Shown: positions 1-8,686, counted from the first letter of the stretch. The stretch: DNA of 64,000 nucleotides from UBA11524 sp034104265 (GCA_034104265.1 JAXEEE010000058.1:25989-89988); one strand, 5' to 3'. Numbers and translations: made by a program. Notes: generated from the sequence alone by a model not told the origin.

Positions 1-962
1 ACATGAGCGCCAGGCGCCACGCGCACGCCGCGGGCCAGGATGGAATTCTCCACCGTGCCCTCGATGATGCAGCCGTCGGCCACCAGGGAGTTCACCACGT
101 TGACGTTCTCGCCGTAGCGGGCGGGCATCTCGTCGCGAACCTTGGTGTACACGGGATAGGCGAACAGCTTGCTGCGGGTCTCGCTGTCCAGCACATCCAT
201 GTTGAAGCGGTAGAAGCTCTGCACGGAGTCCATCCGCCAGCAGGGACCGGTGTACTCGTAGCCGTTGATGCGGCCATTGCCCTCCTGCACCATGTGCAGC
301 AGCACGTCGCGGTTCATGTCATGCAGGCCATGGGCCACGCCCTTGTCCACCAGGGAGCGCAGCAGCTCGCGCTTGAGCACCATCACGTCCATGAAGGAAT
401 TCTCCAGCGTGGGATGGGTGGGCTCGACCTCCAGATCGGTGACCTTGCCGTCCGCATCCACCGCCATGTAGGTGCCGTACTCGTCGCGCAGCATGGTGGG
501 ATCCTTGGTGTACATCAGGGTGATGTCCGCGCCGGAATCCACATGATAGCGAACGAGGGCGTCGATGTCAGCGTTGTAGATGATGTTGGAGTTGGACAGC
601 ACCACGTACTCCTGCTTGGAGCGGCTGAGGAAGTCCGTGTTGGAGCGCAGGGCGTCCAGCAGGCCCGTGTACACACCCACGTTCTCGCGGGTCAGGAAGG
701 GGGGCAGCACGCGCAGGCCGTTGTTCTTGCCGTGCAGATCCCACTCCTTGCCGGAGCCCAGGTGATCCATCAGGCTGTGATAGTTCTTCTGCATGATGAT
801 GCCGACGTTCTTCAGCCCGCCATTGACCATGGAGGACAGCAGGAAGTCGATCACGCGGTAGCGGCCGGCCACAGGCAGCGCGGCGATGGCACGGAACATG
901 GTCAACTCACGGAGACGGGCATCGCTTTCTCCGGTATAGATGATACCCATTACATCTTTCAT
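1..962 (-). CDS. glgD: Glucose-1-phosphate adenylyltransferase subunit GlgD (partial, cut by left edge)
   Basis: This is the regulatory paralogue of ADP-glucose pyrophosphorylase, which partners GlgC in making ADP-glucose for glycogen. 320 codons are present; the C-terminal end lies outside the window. The N-terminus MKDVMGIIYTG and the stretch RYRVIDFLLSSMVNGG match GlgD. The GGxGxRL nucleotide loop that GlgC carries is absent, as is usual for GlgD. The visible C-terminal part enters the left-handed beta-helix (NSLVADGCIIEGTVENSIL). The start is the ATG at 960-962, preceded by AAAGGA. It follows glgC after 42 bases and is the third gene of the glgB-glgC-glgD operon. Confidence 0.93.
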   Translation of the reverse strand, partial: MKDVMGIIYTGESDARLRELTMFRAIAALPVAGRYRVIDFLLSSMVNGGLKNVGIIMQKNYHSLMDHLGSGKEWDLHGKNNGLRVLPPFLTRENVGVYTGLLDALRSNTDFLSRSKQEYVVLSNSNIIYNADIDALVRYHVDSGADITLMYTKDPTMLRDEYGTYMAVDADGKVTDLEVEPTHPTLENSFMDVMVLKRELLRSLVDKGVAHGLHDMNRDVLLHMVQEGNGRINGYEYTGPCWRMDSVQSFYRFNMDVLDSETRSKLFAYPVYTKVRDEMPARYGENVNVVNSLVADGCIIEGTVENSILARGVRVAPGAH

Positions 963-1004
963 TGTATTCAATCCTTTCCCATGCTAAATGCTGCGTTGGA
1001 TGCG

Positions 1005-2189
1005 TCAAAAGGTAGTGGCTTCGTCCACCTGGACGCCGGCCGTAACGCTCACGCCGGCAGGCAGGGTCACGTTGGGGCCGACCACGGCGATGTTGCCGGT
1101 CTCCTCGCCCACCAGGCTGCCCGCGCCGATCACGGCGTTCTCAGCCACGATGGCACGGCGGACGACCGCGCCGCGCTTGATGACCGCGCCGGGCATCACC
1201 ACAGCGTCCTGCACATTGGCGCCTTCCTCAACCGTTACGCCCGCAGACAGCACGGAGTGGGACACCTTGCCGTAGATCATGCAGCCCTCGGTGATCAGGC
1301 TGTCCTGCACATCCGCGCCCTTGGCGATGAAGTGGGGCGCCAGGCCGGGGTTCTTGGCGTAGATGCGCCACTTCTTGTCATGCAGATCGATGGGCATGGG
1401 GGTGGACAGCAGATCCATGTTCGCTTCCCACAGGGACTCGATGGTGCCCACGTCCTTCCAGTAGCCCTCGAAGTTGTAGGCCACCATGACCTGCTTGTCG
1501 TTCAGCATGGCGGGGATGATGTTCTTGCCGAAGTCGTTGGAGGAGGTCTTGTCGGCCTCGTCGGCGGTCAGGTAGGCGCGCAGCTTCTCCCAGGTGAAGA
1601 TGTAGATGCCCATGGAAGCCTTGTTGGACTTGGGATTCTTGGGCTTCTCTTCAAACTCGATGATGTTCTCCTCGGCGTCGGTGTTCATGATGCCGAAGCG
1701 GCTGGCTTCCTCCCACGGCACAGGACGGACAGCGATGGTGGCGTCCGCGCCCTTGCGGATATGGTAGCTCAGCATCGCGTTGTAGTCCATCTTATAGATG
1801 TGGTCGCCGGAAAGCACCAGCACATAATCCGGATTGTACTGCTCAATGAAGGCCATGTTCTGGTAGATGGCGTTGGCCGTGCCGCGATACCAGTCGCCGG
1901 TCTTGCCGGTCTGATAGGGGGGCAGGACGAACACGCCGCCGTTGGAAAGGTCAAGATCCCAAGGCGCGCCGGAGCCGATGTAGGCGTTCAGCTCCAGAGG
2001 CATGTACTGGGTCAGCACACCCACCGTGTCGATGCCGCTGTTGGTGCAGTTGGACAGCGGGAAGTCAATGATGCGATACTTGCCGCCATAGGGCACGGCA
2101 GGCTTGGCTACCTTCTTGGTCAGAACGCCCAGACGGCTGCCCTGTCCACCGGCCAGCAGCATGGCAACACAGGTCTTCTTTCTCAGCAT
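1005..2189 (-). CDS. glgC: Glucose-1-phosphate adenylyltransferase GlgC
   Basis: The enzyme makes ADP-glucose from ATP and glucose-1-phosphate, the committed step of glycogen synthesis. The 394-residue length is normal. The N-terminal nucleotide loop AMLLAGGQGSRLGVLTKK, the sugar-binding stretch RIIDFPLSNCTNSGI, VLVLSGDHIYKMDY, FEEKPKNPKSNKASMGIY and YWKDVGTIESLWEANMDLL are all present, followed by a C-terminal beta-helix. I chose ATG 2187-2189 (MLRKKTCVAMLL) because AAGGAG lies at 2201-2206 and the reading frame upstream of it overlaps the glgB tail in another phase. The gene lies 106 bases after glgB. That gap holds a 6-bp hairpin (2269-2285) without a T-run, so readthrough is expected. Confidence 0.96.
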   Translation of the reverse strand: MLRKKTCVAMLLAGGQGSRLGVLTKKVAKPAVPYGGKYRIIDFPLSNCTNSGIDTVGVLTQYMPLELNAYIGSGAPWDLDLSNGGVFVLPPYQTGKTGDWYRGTANAIYQNMAFIEQYNPDYVLVLSGDHIYKMDYNAMLSYHIRKGADATIAVRPVPWEEASRFGIMNTDAEENIIEFEEKPKNPKSNKASMGIYIFTWEKLRAYLTADEADKTSSNDFGKNIIPAMLNDKQVMVAYNFEGYWKDVGTIESLWEANMDLLSTPMPIDLHDKKWRIYAKNPGLAPHFIAKGADVQDSLITEGCMIYGKVSHSVLSAGVTVEEGANVQDAVVMPGAVIKRGAVVRRAIVAENAVIGAGSLVGEETGNIAVVGPNVTLPAGVSVTAGVQVDEATTF

Positions 2190-2295
2190 GGGGAAACACG
2201 CTCCTTCAAATGTATCCTTTTGATTGGTACCTTGCACGGCGCGCTTGCGCCCGCCGCATGTATGCAGAAAGGTCGCAGGGACCTTGGTGCCGGAG

Positions 2296-4563
2296 TTATT
2301 CGGCCTTCTCAGCCGTCTCGACCTTTTCCGCCTTCTTGGCCCTGGGCTTGCGGGGCTTCTTTTCCGCGGCAGGCGCCTCCGCAGCTTCCGCCTTCTTGGC
2401 CCTGGGCTTGCGGGGTTTTTTCTCCGCAGGCGCGGCATCAGCAGCAGCGGGAGCGGCAACAGGCGCCTTCTTCTCCGCAGCGTCAGCGGGGGCCGCCTTC
2501 CTGCGGCGGGACGCAGACTTGGTGGCCTCCTCGGCCTTTTCCGCTGCATCGGCAGGGGCTTCCGCACCGTGGCCGGACTGGACGATCCGCTTCACGCCGG
2601 GCTTCTTTTCCGGCTTGGGCGGAATGATCTTGTCGTACTCGTAGTATACGGTGGACAGCGGCGGCACGCAAACCTCGGCGAAGAACTCAAACTCGCCAAA
2701 CTTGCCCGCCTGCGCCAGGTTGGGCAGGGAATTGTGCTGATCGGACCCGCCGAATTCCTTCCTGTCGGTGTTGAAGAACTCTGTCAGCTTGCCGGCATAG
2801 GGCAGGCCGATGCGGTAATTCTGCCGGAACACGGGCGTCCAGTTGGTCACGCACAGGATGGTCTTGCCCTGCCTGTCCGTGCGCATGAAGGACGTGATGC
2901 TGTTGTCCGAATCGTTGGCGTTGTTCCACTGGAAGCCGTCCCAGCTGTCGTCAATCTGGTACAGCGCGGGGGTTTCCTTGTAAAGGCGGTTCAGCGTGCG
3001 GACACACTTCTGCAACTGCGGATGGTTTTCGTACAGCAGCAGGAACCAGTCCAGCTGATCGTCATACTTCCACTCGATGAAGTGGCCGAACTCCCCGCCC
3101 ATGAACAGCAGCTTTTTGCCGGGGTGCGCCATGGTGTAGCCGTACAGCGCGCGCAGGCCTGCAAACTTCCGCCAGATGTCGCCGGGCTGCTTGTCCAGCA
3201 TGGAGTGCTTGCCGTGCACCACCTCGTCGTGGGAGAAGGGCAGGATGTAGTTTTCCGAGAAGGCGTACATCAGCGAGAAGGTCAGCTTGTTGTGGTGATA
3301 CTTGCGGTACACAGGATCCTTCTCCACATAGGAAAGGATGTCGTTCATCCAACCCATGTTCCACTTGAATCCGAAGCCCAAACCGCCCATGTAGGCGGGC
3401 TTGGTCACCATGGGGAAGGCGCTGGATTCCTCGGCGATCATCATCACGCCAGGGAAGTCGCGGTAGACCACCTCGTTCAGCTTGCGCAGGAAGCTGATGG
3501 CGTCCAGGTTCTCATGGCCGCCGTACTGGTTGGGCAGCCACTGGCCCTGGTCGCGGCAGAAGTCATAGTACAGCATGGAGGACACCGCGTCCACGCGGAT
3601 GCCGTCGGCATGGTACCAGTCCAGCCAGAAGCAGGCATTGGACAGCAGGAAGCTGCGCACCTCGCCCCGGGCGAAGTCGAACAGGTGGGTGCCCCACTGG
3701 GGCATATCGCCGCGGCGGGGATCGGGATGCTCATAGCAGGCGGTGCCGTCAAAGCGCCGCAGGCAGAAGCTGTCCCGGGGGAAGTGGGCCGGCACCCAGT
3801 CCAGAATCACGCCGATGCCCGCCTGATGGCAACGGTCGATGAGGGCCATCAGATCCTTGGGCTTGCCGAAGCGGGCCGTGGCTGCGTAGTAGCCGGATAC
3901 CTGGTATCCCCAGGACATATCGAGGGGATGCTCCATCACCGGCAGCAGCTCGATGTGGGTGTAGCCCATCTCCAATACATAGGGGATCAGCTGATCGGCA
4001 ATCTCCCCGTAGGTGAGCATGGTTCCGTCCTCATGCCGCCGCCAGGAACCCAGGTGCAATTCATAGATGTTGACCGGGCTGTGGTAGGGATCCCAGGCTG
4101 CACGCTTCTTCAGCCAGGCCTCGTCCTTCCAGGCGTACCCCTCCATGTCATACACGAAGGAGGCGGTGCCGGGACGGTTCTGCATGGCGAAGCCATAGGG
4201 GTCAGCCTTTTCCACCATGCTGCCGTCCGCACCATGAACCACGTACTTGTACGCCTTGATCATTTCCGGCGCGTCGGGATAATTGTACCGCTCCGGGTCG
4301 GAAGCCACGTCGAAGGTCTCGGCGGGGAGGCGCAGCTCCCACGTGCCGTCGAACTGCTTTTTCATGGGATACGCGGTCTTGTCCCAGCGGCAGAATTCGC
4401 CGGTCAGGTAAACCTGCCGGGCATTCGGAGCCCAGACGGCGAAATGCCATACCAGCTTACCGTCCTGCTCCACGGGGTGCGCGCCCAGCATCTCATAAGC
4501 GCGCCTGTTGGTTCCCTGATGGAAGCTTTCGCGCACCTCAGCAGTGGGAGCTACATAACGCAT
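2296..4563 (-). CDS. glgB: 1,4-alpha-glucan branching enzyme GlgB with a lysine/alanine-rich C-terminal tail
   Basis: The enzyme introduces alpha-1,6 branches into glycogen. It has 755 residues. The N-terminal CBM48 domain (FAVWAPNARQVYLTGEFCRW) precedes the GH13 barrel, with region I DWVPAHFPRD near residue 255, the nucleophile Asp in GIRVDAVSS near 323, the acid/base Glu in MIAEESSAF near 377 and SHDEVVHG near 445. Residues from about 650 onward are an atypical disordered tail, with PRKPRAKKAE occurring twice, which looks like a histone-H1-type basic tail and is not part of the usual family. I chose ATG 4561-4563, with AGAAGGGG just upstream; an in-frame TTG eight codons earlier overlaps that ribosome site. 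It is the first gene of the glycogen operon, behind a promoter at 4641-4670. Confidence 0.95.
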   Translation of the reverse strand: MRYVAPTAEVRESFHQGTNRRAYEMLGAHPVEQDGKLVWHFAVWAPNARQVYLTGEFCRWDKTAYPMKKQFDGTWELRLPAETFDVASDPERYNYPDAPEMIKAYKYVVHGADGSMVEKADPYGFAMQNRPGTASFVYDMEGYAWKDEAWLKKRAAWDPYHSPVNIYELHLGSWRRHEDGTMLTYGEIADQLIPYVLEMGYTHIELLPVMEHPLDMSWGYQVSGYYAATARFGKPKDLMALIDRCHQAGIGVILDWVPAHFPRDSFCLRRFDGTACYEHPDPRRGDMPQWGTHLFDFARGEVRSFLLSNACFWLDWYHADGIRVDAVSSMLYYDFCRDQGQWLPNQYGGHENLDAISFLRKLNEVVYRDFPGVMMIAEESSAFPMVTKPAYMGGLGFGFKWNMGWMNDILSYVEKDPVYRKYHHNKLTFSLMYAFSENYILPFSHDEVVHGKHSMLDKQPGDIWRKFAGLRALYGYTMAHPGKKLLFMGGEFGHFIEWKYDDQLDWFLLLYENHPQLQKCVRTLNRLYKETPALYQIDDSWDGFQWNNANDSDNSITSFMRTDRQGKTILCVTNWTPVFRQNYRIGLPYAGKLTEFFNTDRKEFGGSDQHNSLPNLAQAGKFGEFEFFAEVCVPPLSTVYYEYDKIIPPKPEKKPGVKRIVQSGHGAEAPADAAEKAEEATKSASRRRKAAPADAAEKKAPVAAPAAADAAPAEKKPRKPRAKKAEAAEAPAAEKKPRKPRAKKAEKVETAEKAE
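2326..2427 (-). repeat. Direct repeat (60-bp period) encoding the GlgB basic tail
   Basis: A stretch of about 42 bases starting at 2326 recurs at 2386 with only a few mismatches. It encodes two copies of the (A)EKKPRKPRAKKAE segment. The spacing is exactly 60 bp, so the reading frame is kept. This suggests that the tail grew by in-frame duplication. Confidence 0.8.
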
Positions 4564-4640
4564 AATAGGCCCCTTCTTTCTTTGCAATCATAGACCCTGG
4601 AAGATGGATATGGACATAATCTCTTTGTTTTACAGTACCT

Positions 4641-4670
4641 ATTGTAAACACATTTCGGGGGTCGCGTCAA
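4641..4670 (-). promoter_or_regulatory. Sigma-A promoter of glgBCD
   Basis: Reading the minus strand, the -35 is TTGACG (4665-4670) and the -10 is TACAAT (4641-4646), with an 18-bp spacer. It lies about 80 bases before the glgB start. The rest of the 254-base gap between glgB and spoIID shows nothing else I can name. Confidence 0.75.
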
Positions 4671-4817
4671 GCATTAAACGGAATTTTGTCACAAATTTTT
4701 CGAAAGGTGACCAATTTTACCACTTCCGGCACAATTATCATGCCTGACGCTTCTTTCGCCCGCATGCATACAGGCGGAATGTACGGCATATATCCCACCT
4801 GAAGCGAGGTGATTGCC

Positions 4818-5936
4818 GTGAGAAGGCGCTATCCATCCCTGAAACTGTGCAGGCTGATGCTGCTTCTGGCCTGCCTGTGGACGCTGTGCGGTGCGCCGCT
4901 GACCAGGGCCCAGTGGGAGGGCGTTCCCATGCAGCTGCGCAGAACCGTGCTGCAGCTGCCGGGGCGGATGCGGCAGATTCTCCTGCTCTGGCACACACCG
5001 GCGGAAAGCGTTATCAGCCAAGCCGAGGCGGAAACGAGACAAGTGGAGCTGACCCTGAATGTCTGGGACGCCAAGGCGCAGGCTGTCCGGCGTCTAAGCC
5101 TGGAGGACTATGTGCAGGGCGTTGTCGCTGCGGAGATGCCCGCCGCATATGCCCCGGAGGCCCTCAAGTGCCAGGCGGTCGCCGCGAGAACCCGGGCAGT
5201 CTGGAGCTGCAGGAGCCTGGGCGGCAACGGCTGCGCCACCCGGCCTGACTGCGATATCTGTACGGATTCCGCCTGCTGCCAGGGATATTTGTCCGCGGCG
5301 GAGCAGCAGGCGAAGTGGGCCGGCGAATACGCGGCCTGCCGCAGCCGGACGGAGAGCGCTGTCCGGGCCACGGCTGGGCAGATTATTACCTATGAAGGGC
5401 TGCCCATCCAGGTGCTGTACCACGCCAGCTCCGGCGGCATGACTGAGGACGCGCAGGCGGTTTTCTCCGAGGCGCTGCCCTATCTGACGCATGTGGAAAG
5501 CCCCGGTGAGGAGCATGCTTCCTGCTTCTCCGCGGACACGACCTATTCCCTTGAGGATGCCGCCGCCCTGCTGGAGAAGGCCTTTCCCGGCTGCGGCGTG
5601 ACGGCGGAGGGCCTGCCTGGTCAGCTGCGGCTGCAGAACAGCACGGCCTCCGGGCGGATTGCCACCATCCTTGTGGGCACGCAGACTGTGACGGGACAGG
5701 CCTTCCGCCAGGCGCTGAACCTGCGCAGTACGCTGGTCACCTGGGATGCGGAGGACGATACCATCACCTTCCACACCCTGGGCTACGGCCACGGCGTGGG
5801 CATGAGCCAGGCGGGCGCCCAGGCCATGGCGGGCTCCGGCAGCAGATACCCGGAGATTCTTGCACACTACTATCCCGGCACGCAGCTTTCCCTGCTGCCA
5901 GTGCTGCATGAGGAGGACGCTTCCGGGTCACACTGA
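4818..5936 (+). CDS. spoIID: SpoIID/LytB-domain lytic transglycosylase (stage II sporulation protein D)
   Basis: SpoIID cleaves peptidoglycan glycan strands during engulfment of the forespore. The 372-residue protein has an N-terminal membrane segment (CRLMLLLACLWTLCGAPL region) and then a SpoIID domain. Signature blocks are YVQGVVAAEMP, whose Glu near residue 105 is the family's catalytic residue, EALKCQAVAARTRAVW, YHASSGGMTEDAQAVF and GYGHGVGMSQAGAQAMA. I chose GTG 4818 because GAGGTGA at 4806-4812 is well spaced from it; a GTG at 4809 overlaps that site. The next gene, an M23 protein, follows after 20 bases, the neighbourhood expected for spoIID-spoIIQ. No clear sigma-A promoter is visible upstream, which fits sporulation sigma control. 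Confidence 0.9.
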   Translation: MRRRYPSLKLCRLMLLLACLWTLCGAPLTRAQWEGVPMQLRRTVLQLPGRMRQILLLWHTPAESVISQAEAETRQVELTLNVWDAKAQAVRRLSLEDYVQGVVAAEMPAAYAPEALKCQAVAARTRAVWSCRSLGGNGCATRPDCDICTDSACCQGYLSAAEQQAKWAGEYAACRSRTESAVRATAGQIITYEGLPIQVLYHASSGGMTEDAQAVFSEALPYLTHVESPGEEHASCFSADTTYSLEDAAALLEKAFPGCGVTAEGLPGQLRLQNSTASGRIATILVGTQTVTGQAFRQALNLRSTLVTWDAEDDTITFHTLGYGHGVGMSQAGAQAMAGSGSRYPEILAHYYPGTQLSLLPVLHEEDASGSH

Positions 5937-5956
5937 CCTGACAGGGAGGTGTCTGC

Positions 5957-6616
5957 ATGAGTGTCAGGCAACGCTGGAAGCAGTTCGCGCAGGGGTATCA
6001 GCGGTTCGTGGAGAAGCAGGGCTTTCCGATCATCATGACGGTGTGCATCGCGGTGATCGTCTTTTCTGCCGTGTGGTCAGGGCGGATGGAAACGACCATG
6101 CCCTCGCCCACCCCGCCGGTGGATCAGGCGCAATCCGCTGCGCAGCTGCAGCAGCAGTCCCTCGCAGATGCGCTCACGCCCTCGCCCACGCCCACCGCAA
6201 CGCCGGTGGTCTGGCGCGCGCCGCTGGAGAAGATCACCGTGCTGCGCAGCTTCAATGCGTCGCGTTTGCAGCGGTCCGCCGTCACGGGCGTATGGCAGCT
6301 GCATGACGCGGTTGATCTGGCCGCGGATACCGGCGCGCTTGTCTGTGCCATGGGGGACGGCGTGGTGCTTGCGTGCGGCGAGGAAGGCGTGAAGGGTGCG
6401 TGGGCGGTGATCGGCCATAGCGGCGGCGTGACGGCCGAATACGCGGGCATGTCGCTGCTGTCTGCGCTGCGGGAGGGCGATCCTGTTCAGGCCGGACAGA
6501 CCATCGGCTTTGCAGGCAGCGGCATGCTGGATGAAACGGATCTGCAATCCCACCTGCACCTGCGTGTCACCCGGGACGGACAGGTTGTCGATCCCCTGCT
6601 GCTGTTCATGCCGTAA
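5957..6616 (+). CDS. spoIIQ: M23/LytM-domain membrane protein, probable SpoIIQ
   Basis: This 219-residue protein has one N-terminal transmembrane segment (IIMTVCIAVIVFSAVW), a short Pro/Thr/Gln-rich linker and a LytM domain. SpoIIQ sits in the forespore membrane and pairs with SpoIIIAH during engulfment. The zinc-ligand motif HDAVD and the HxH motif (HLH in SHLHLRV) are kept. The block usually reading YxHLS is YAGMS here, so the catalytic histidine is replaced by Gly and full endopeptidase activity is doubtful. GGGAGGTG stands just before ATG 5957. I infer SpoIIQ from the membrane topology and the spoIID neighbour; a generic M23 peptidase is the alternative. Confidence 0.78.
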   Translation: MSVRQRWKQFAQGYQRFVEKQGFPIIMTVCIAVIVFSAVWSGRMETTMPSPTPPVDQAQSAAQLQQQSLADALTPSPTPTATPVVWRAPLEKITVLRSFNASRLQRSAVTGVWQLHDAVDLAADTGALVCAMGDGVVLACGEEGVKGAWAVIGHSGGVTAEYAGMSLLSALREGDPVQAGQTIGFAGSGMLDETDLQSHLHLRVTRDGQVVDPLLLFMP

Positions 6617-6631
6617 ATTGACCTCAGGGGA

Positions 6632-6659
6632 TTGATTTTTTTCCACCGACGTGTATAAT
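6632..6659 (+). promoter_or_regulatory. Sigma-A promoter of glmS
   Basis: The -35 is TTGATT (6632-6637) and the -10 is a perfect TATAAT (6654-6659), with a 16-bp spacer. The predicted leader is only about 30 bases long, so there is no room for a glmS ribozyme. Confidence 0.8.
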
Positions 6660-6678
6660 ACGTTATGATACGTATTAT
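6655..6678 (+). promoter_or_regulatory. 9-bp perfect inverted repeat over the glmS -10/start region (operator candidate)
   Basis: ATAATACGT (6655-6663) is repeated inverted as ACGTATTAT (6670-6678) with a 6-base spacer. It starts inside the -10 and ends 3 bases before the AGGAGGT ribosome site (6681-6687). A dimeric repressor could bind here; an RNA hairpin next to the ribosome site is the alternative. Confidence 0.55.
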
Positions 6679-6695
6679 TCAGGAGGTTATTCGAT

Positions 6696-8531
6696 ATGTG
6701 CGGCATTGTAGGTTATATCGGCAGTCAGCAGGTGCAGCCCTTTTTGCTGGAGGGGCTGTCCCGCCTGGAATATCGCGGTTATGACAGCGCAGGTGTGGCG
6801 GTGATGGATCAGGGCGTGATTCATCTGATGAAGGCCAAGGGTCGCCTGAGCAATCTGCAGGACAAGCTGGAAAGCGCGCCTCTGCCGGGTACCGTCGGCA
6901 TCGGCCACACCCGCTGGGCCACTCACGGCGAGCCCTCCGACCTGAACGCCCACCCCCATACGGACATGAAGGGTGATATCGCCATTGTGCACAACGGCAT
7001 TATCGAGAATCATGACCGTCTTCGGGTGTCCCTGCAGGCCCAGGGCTGCGTCTTTGTTTCCCAGACGGATACGGAGGTCATCGCGCACCTGCTGCAGACC
7101 CTCTATGACGGCGACATGCTCTCCGCCCTGCGCAAGGCGCAGAACATGCTGGAGGGAAGCTATGCCCTGGGGGTCATCTGCACCCGGGAGCCCGACGTGC
7201 TTTACTGCACCCGCAAGGATAGCCCGCTGGTGGTGGGCCTTGGCGAGGACGCGCAGTACATCGCCAGCGACATTCCCGCCCTCATCGCCCACACCCGTGA
7301 GGTGGAGCTGATGGAGGACAAGGAAATTGCCGTCCTCCGCCGGGACAGCGTGACGGTGTACGATCCCTACGGCCGGGCCCGGGCGCTGCATCCCATCCAC
7401 GTGGACTGGGACGTGGAGGCTGCGGAGAAGGGCGGCTACCCCCACTTTATGCTCAAGGAGATTCACGAGGAGCCCGCCGCGCTGAGCAAGACCTTCACCG
7501 CCCATGTGGATACGAAGACCATGACCCTGCGGGAGGACGCGTTCCCCTTCTCCCGTGAGGAAGCCGCTTCGCTGAGCTGCCTGACCATTGTGGCCTGCGG
7601 CACAGCATACCATGCGGGCGTCATCGGCAAGTATGTGATTGAGCGGCTTGCCCGTCTGCCCGTGGTGGTGGACGTGGCCAGCGAGTTCCGCTACCGGGAG
7701 CCGATCCTGGGCCAGGGCGACCTGTTCCTGGCCATCTCCCAGAGCGGCGAGACCGCGGACACCCTGGCCGCCATGCGGGAGGCGGCCCGCCTGGGTGCGA
7801 AAACCATGGCGCTGACCAACGTGGTGGGCTCCTCCATCGCCCGTGAGGCCGGGAAGAATGTCATGTACACCTATGCCGGGCCGGAGATCGCCGTGGCCAG
7901 CACGAAGGCCTACATCACCCAGGTGGAGATGATGGCCCTGCTGGCCATCGACCTGGCGCAGAAACGGGGTGTGCTCTCCCCTGCCGATGCTTCCGATCTG
8001 CTGCGGGAGCTGGCGTCCATCCCGGACAAGGCGGAAGCCCTGCTTGCCTGCGAGGCGGATGTCAAGCGCTTCGCCAGCAGATATTATGACAAAAAGCACG
8101 TGTTCTATATCGGGCGTGGCATCGACTACGCCCTGGCGCTGGAGGCCAGCCTGAAGCTGAAGGAAGTCAGCTACATCATGAGCGAGGCCTACGCTGCGGG
8201 TGAGCTGAAGCACGGCACCATTGCCCTCATCGAGCAGGGGACGCTGGTCTGCACACTGATGACCCAGCCCCGCCTGGCGGACAAGACCCTCTCCAACATC
8301 CGCGAAACCCGCAGCCGCGGCGCGCGCACGCTGGTGGTCTGCACGGAGAGCCTGCGGGACAAGGCTGCCCCCGAGGCCGACGAGCTGTGGGTCATCCCGG
8401 ACACGGCCCCGGCCTTCGCGCCGCTGCTGGCTATCATTCCCGTGCAGCTGCTGGCCTATTCCATGGCTGTCAGCCGCGGCTGCGACGTGGACAAACCCCG
8501 GAATCTGGCCAAGTCCGTCACGGTGGAATAA
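6696..8531 (+). CDS. glmS: Glutamine--fructose-6-phosphate aminotransferase (isomerizing) GlmS
   Basis: GlmS makes glucosamine-6-phosphate from fructose-6-phosphate and glutamine, the entry step to UDP-GlcNAc and the cell wall. The 611 residues are full length. Cys2 (MCGIVGYIG) is the glutaminase nucleophile, with YRGYDSAG and the HTRWATHG block following. Two SIS domains carry the sugar-phosphate site (ISQSGETADTLAAMREA), and the C-terminus PRNLAKSVTVE is typical. AGGAGGT sits 8 bases before ATG 6696. It is transcribed alone, from its own promoter to a terminator at 8572-8595. The leader lacks the glmS ribozyme seen in many Firmicutes. Confidence 0.98.
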   Translation: MCGIVGYIGSQQVQPFLLEGLSRLEYRGYDSAGVAVMDQGVIHLMKAKGRLSNLQDKLESAPLPGTVGIGHTRWATHGEPSDLNAHPHTDMKGDIAIVHNGIIENHDRLRVSLQAQGCVFVSQTDTEVIAHLLQTLYDGDMLSALRKAQNMLEGSYALGVICTREPDVLYCTRKDSPLVVGLGEDAQYIASDIPALIAHTREVELMEDKEIAVLRRDSVTVYDPYGRARALHPIHVDWDVEAAEKGGYPHFMLKEIHEEPAALSKTFTAHVDTKTMTLREDAFPFSREEAASLSCLTIVACGTAYHAGVIGKYVIERLARLPVVVDVASEFRYREPILGQGDLFLAISQSGETADTLAAMREAARLGAKTMALTNVVGSSIAREAGKNVMYTYAGPEIAVASTKAYITQVEMMALLAIDLAQKRGVLSPADASDLLRELASIPDKAEALLACEADVKRFASRYYDKKHVFYIGRGIDYALALEASLKLKEVSYIMSEAYAAGELKHGTIALIEQGTLVCTLMTQPRLADKTLSNIRETRSRGARTLVVCTESLRDKAAPEADELWVIPDTAPAFAPLLAIIPVQLLAYSMAVSRGCDVDKPRNLAKSVTVE

Positions 8532-8571
8532 TGCCAGCGCATCCTGGAAAATCCATACAGTCCGACACTGA

Positions 8572-8595
8572 AAAGCGGCTTTGGCCGCTTTTTTT
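8572..8595 (+). terminator. Rho-independent terminator of glmS
   Basis: Stem AAAGCGGC (8572-8579) pairs with GCCGCTTT (8584-8591) around a 4-base loop and runs into T residues to 8595. Confidence 0.9.
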
Positions 8596-8657
8596 GCGTC
8601 AACCATGCCATCAGGATGGGAGATACGGTTTTTAATTTGTATTGTTTGCCGCATGCT

Positions 8658-8686
8658 TTGACTTTTTCCCACCGCGGATGTAGAAT
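8658..8686 (+). promoter_or_regulatory. Sigma-A promoter of the MATE gene
   Basis: The -35 is TTGACT (8658-8663) and the -10 is TAGAAT (8681-8686), with a 17-bp spacer. This places transcription start near 8693 and rules out a TTG start at 8692. Confidence 0.8.

Noticed and set aside
2269..2285. Hairpin AAGGTC/GACCTT between glgB and glgC as a terminator
   Set aside because: Six base pairs and no T-run; the genes are best read as one operon.
3..2627. Very long plus-strand open frame across glgD and glgC
   Set aside because: It is a mirror frame of GC-rich minus-strand genes, with His/Gln/Val-biased content and no family motif. The minus strand carries clear GlgD and GlgC.
4564..4587. TTG start eight codons upstream in glgB
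   Set aside because: It would place the AGAAGGGG ribosome site inside the coding region; family proteins begin near the chosen ATG.
4740..4805. Sigma-E-type promoter upstream of spoIID (CATACA-like and CATATATC sites)
   Set aside because: Matches to the -10 consensus are partial and the -35 is ambiguous, so I do not list it.
6617..6695. glmS ribozyme upstream of glmS
   Set aside because: Only 79 bases separate the genes and the transcript leader is about 30 bases, too short for the ribozyme core.
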